Part shown: positions 60,982 to 64,000 of the stretch, piece by piece
Position numbering within the stretch: position 1 is the first letter of the stretch
Layout of the letters: every line of letters begins with the position of its first letter
Assembly: GCA_963716135.1 (NCBI GenBank)
Contig: OY970289.1
Location: forward strand, 3,658,001 to 3,722,000
DNA length: 64,000 nt
From: CAVRAW01 sp963716135
GTDB lineage: Bacteria > Planctomycetota > Planctomycetia > Pirellulales > JADZDJ01
Direction: 5' to 3'
Notes under the pieces: model-generated
The model's database searches: none
Told to the model about the DNA's origin: nothing
Seen by the model: only the letters and a program-made list of their open reading frames with translations
Program-made: the position numbers and the translations under genes

Positions 60982-63900
60982 CTACTTTGCCTTCGCCGTT
61001 TTTTGCAGCAACTCGATCGTGGCGCTCGTCGAGGCTTTGGTCGCTCGCAACTCATCCAACGCGGCTCGTTCCTTGGTGATCACCGCTTCCGGGGCGCGGC
61101 TGACGAAGGCCTCGTTGGAAAGCTGCTTTTCCTTGCCGGCGATCATTTGATCGAGCTTGGCCAATTCTTTTTGCTTGCGGACGATTTCGGCCGTGACGTC
61201 GATGTGTTCGGCCAGATCGACATACACTTCGATGCCGGTGGCGGTAAAATGGGCCGACATCGGCGGGGCAGCGACGGCGGGGCCGATGGCAGTGGGCACG
61301 GCGCCGGCCATCGATTCGAAGTAGGCGCGCATCGGTTCCAATAGCGCGGTGGCAGTGGCATCGGCGCGGGCGGAAAAATGGATGGTGGTTTTGGGGGCGA
61401 TACCTTGCCGGGCGCGACCTCGCGCAGGCCGCGGAGGACTTCCTGGAAGCGCGCAAAGCGGGCTTCGATTTGTTCATTGAAGAGCGATTCGTCCGCTTCG
61501 GGCCACGGCGCGATCATAATCGACTCTGCCGCCGCTTGCGGTTTAGCAAGCCCGCGCGAGGCGCGATTGCATTCAGCCGTTGCCACACATCCTCCGTAAT
61601 GAACGGCGCCATCGGGTGCAACAGCCGCATGATGGTGTCGAGCGTGTGGGCCAAAATGCGCTGCGCCACGGGGCGCGTCTGCGGATCCTGCAGGCGCGAT
61701 TTAGTCATCTCCAAATAAAAACTGCAGAATTCGTCCCAGGCGAAGTCGTAGAGCAACCGGGCCGCGTCGGCGTACTTAAATTCTTCGAGCGCCTCCGTGT
61801 AATGCAGCGTGACGGTCGATAGCCGGCTGAGAATCCACTGATCTTCAACCGGGAGCTTATCCATTGACACCGGGCCGGCCGTGTAACCTTCGAGATTCAT
61901 CAAGGCGAAGCGCGAGGCGTTCCACAGTTTATTGCAAAAATTGCGTGCCAGCTCGAAGCGTTCGCTCACCACCGCGCCGCGGGGCAGGGCGGTGTCTTCC
62001 GGCTTGGTAGCCCATTGCGTGGAGAACGCTTTTTTGCAGTGTGGACATTCGACGCGAGTTTGCGTGCGGTTTTTGTGCGTTTGCTCGATCAGCTTGTTGC
62101 AGTGCGGGCATTCGAACTCGACGGGCATCCGCACGTCTTGCGTTTCGGTCGTGAGATAAGCCAAGCCGAAGCGCAGGGCATCGGTGCCGAACTTGGCGAT
62201 GATATCCAACGGATCGACCCCGTTCCCCTTGCTCTTGGACATCGTTTCGCCGTAGCCGTCCAAAATTTTGGGATGGATGTAAACATCGTGGAACGGATTT
62301 TCCTGGAGGTTGTACTGCCCCATCAGCACCATGCGGGCGACCCAAAGCGTGATGATTTCGCGGCTGGTGATCAGCACGTCGGTGGGATAGTAGTACTTTT
62401 GCTCGTTCCAGTCCGGATTGCTTGGGCCCTTTGGCTTATCTGGCAGCATCGGCCCGGGCCAGCCGAGCGTGCTCATCGGCCACAGCGCGGAACTGAACCA
62501 AGTGTCGAGAACATCGGGGTCTTGGCTAAAGCCCCAGTTCTCAATTCTCTTTTGGATCAGCGGTTCTTCTTCCGGTTCACACTTAAAGCAAACGTATGCT
62601 GCAGCCCCATTTTGAATGAGATGGATATTAGGATTACATTGGATCTTTAACCATTCGATGGCATCGGGCGGTGCTTCGTCATGCCGCCACACTGGAATTC
62701 GGTGGCCCCACCACAATTGGCGGCCGATGCACCAGTCGCGCTTTTCGCTGAGCCAGTCGAGATACGATTTGGTGTAGCGCGCCGGCGTGATTTTCACTTT
62801 GCCGCTGGTCACGGCGTCCATGCACTGTTGCGCTAAGCCGGGGCGCGGCTCGGCGGGAGCCTCGCCCTCCCGTGTGTCTCCCATTTTCACAAACCATTGA
62901 TCGGCCAGGTATGGTTCGATGGGGGTTTTCGAGCGATCGGAGTGGGCCAGGTCGATTTCGCGATCTTCGCGGTCAGTTTCGGGATTGTGCAGACCGAGTG
63001 CGATCAGGTCGGCGACCACGGCTTCGCGGGCTTTGGTGTGCATTTTCAGGCCGCGATACTTCTCCGTTACGTTTTCGTTGAGCGTGCCTTCGGGGGTCAT
63101 GACGCTGATTGCGCCGATTTCTTTGTGGCGCGTCCAGACGTCGTAGTCGTTGGCGTCGTGCGCCGGCGTGATTTTCACGCAGCCGGAGCCGAGCTCGGGT
63201 TTGGCCCAGACATCGACGATCAGTGGAATCTCACGATTGGCCAGTGGCAGCATCACCTTCCGGCCCGCTTTGGCCATGTCGCGCAGCTTGAGCAACATCG
63301 ACAGCACCGTTTTGCGTCGCTCGCCGATTGCATCGATTTCCGATTGGATCCCGCCCTTTTCCTTTGCCGGCGCGGCGGCGAGTTTTTCGCGCAGCTCTTT
63401 TTCGACCTTATCCAGCGCCGCGGCGGGGTCGGGATGCACTGCCACTGCGGTATCGCCCAGCATCGTTTCGGGGCGCGTGGTGGCGATGGTCACGAATTCA
63501 GGCTCGCCGGGCTTGGGATCGATCACCGGGTAGCGGAAGTGCCAGAAGTGCCCTTTCACCGTGTCGTGATAAACTTCGTCGTCGGCCACCGCGGTTTGCA
63601 GATGTGTGTCCCAATTCACCAGGCGCTTGCCGCGGAAGATCAGCCCGTCCTTGAACATGTGGAAAAACGTGTAGCGGACCGCGCGGCGCACATTTCGTCG
63701 AGCGTGAAGCGGGTGCGGCGCCAGTCGCAACTGAAACCCATCTGGCGGAATTGTTCCAGAATGCGAGTTTCGTATTTATCCTTCCACTCCCAAATGCGCT
63801 TAACCAAACCATCGCGGCCGAGCTTGTGGCGGTCGAGGTTTTCTTCTTCTTTCAGCCGCCGCTCCACCACCGCCTGCGTGGCGATGCCGGCGTGATCGGT

Positions 63901-64000
63901 GCCGGGCATCCACAGCGTGTTGTAACCCTGCATTCGCTTGAGGCGAATGATGATGTCTTGCAGCGTGTCGTTCAGCGCGTGCCCCAGGTGCAGCGCCCCG
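60982..64000 (-). CDS. valS: Valyl-tRNA synthetase, 5'-truncated at the window edge, three frameshifts
   Basis: Class I synthetase. The HIGH motif (LHLGH) is encoded in the last 20 bases of the window, so about 50 N-terminal residues are missing. Other landmarks: MQGYNTLWMPGTDHAGIATQ, TIATTRPETMLGDTAVAVHP (editing domain), DVLDTWFSSALWPMSTLGWP and TMSKSKGNGVDPLDI (KMSKS loop). A CPHC...CPHC pair about 40 residues later looks like an inserted zinc ribbon. The C-terminal coiled coil includes IVRKQKELAKLDQMIAGKEK. Frame breaks near 63690, 61545 and 61405; all domains are otherwise complete, so the breaks are probably sequence errors. Confidence 0.9.

Overview
The window looks like chromosomal DNA of a planctomycete, probably close to Pirellulales. 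The DNA is GC-rich. Four secreted proteins begin with the planctomycete extracellular signature (L-E-x-R-x-[LM]-[LM]-A-G-N-V). There is a mu-protocadherin-like surface protein, an nSTAND/FGE-sulfatase giant protein, two groEL genes and a single-gene cbiET, all of which are common in that phylum. No rRNA, convincing tRNA, CRISPR array or transposase was found.

Layout. 1-14 kb is housekeeping: cysteine desulfurase (cut by the left edge), an RluD-type pseudouridine synthase, a membrane-anchored TPR-like protein, a PcrA/UvrD helicase, a BshB1-like deacetylase, CbiET, an A-type Fe-S carrier, an HdeD-like protein, MnmE, a YidC with a PDZ domain in its periplasmic part, a phosphoesterase and TsaB. 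14-18 kb is a tandem array of three related secreted proteins: one with about 50 cysteines, one very short, and one 536-residue beta-solenoid-like protein. A fourth relative lies alone at 53.4 kb. 18-34.8 kb carries cardiolipin synthase, a cold-shock protein, a Cys/His-rich secreted protein, a HicB/HicA toxin-antitoxin pair, GlgX, a cytochrome, PurM, a 1300-residue DUF4145-nSTAND-membrane-FGE protein, surface and kinase genes, a STAS protein and PilT.

35.4-38.3 kb is the most distinctive part. It is a visibly AT-richer two-gene island encoding a DUF4297 (Cap4-type) nuclease and a Rad50/SMC-like ATPase with a CxxC zinc hook, overlapping by 4 bp. This matches a Lamassu-like anti-phage system. 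The nuclease gene carries an in-frame TAA that would inactivate it unless it is read through or is an error. 38.3-46.3 kb has an ArsR/SRPBCC pair behind a near-perfect promoter that predicts a leaderless mRNA, plus BON, zinc-ribbon, DUF3754, DsbD, PII and membrane proteins. 46.4-52.7 kb is a chaperone block (yacG, fmdB, grpE, dnaJ, groEL, groES, groEL). 54.8-64 kb has an M42 peptidase, an aspartate-pathway block (hom, a PGM-family probable homoserine kinase, lysC), a bifunctional nuclease-like protein and valS running off the right edge.

Two properties cut across the whole window. First, about 19 apparent one- or two-base frameshifts break 13 otherwise intact genes, including single-copy essential ones (valS, mnmE, yidC). 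Most fall in GC or homopolymer runs, so sequencing or assembly indels are the best explanation, and I annotate those genes as single frameshifted loci. Second, the intergenic DNA is full of short repeats: heptamer-like tandem words, REP-like TTAG-CCCCGGG palindromes that sometimes supply the stop codon of the gene before them, and larger hairpins. Three convergent gene pairs end on the same CTAG tetranucleotide.
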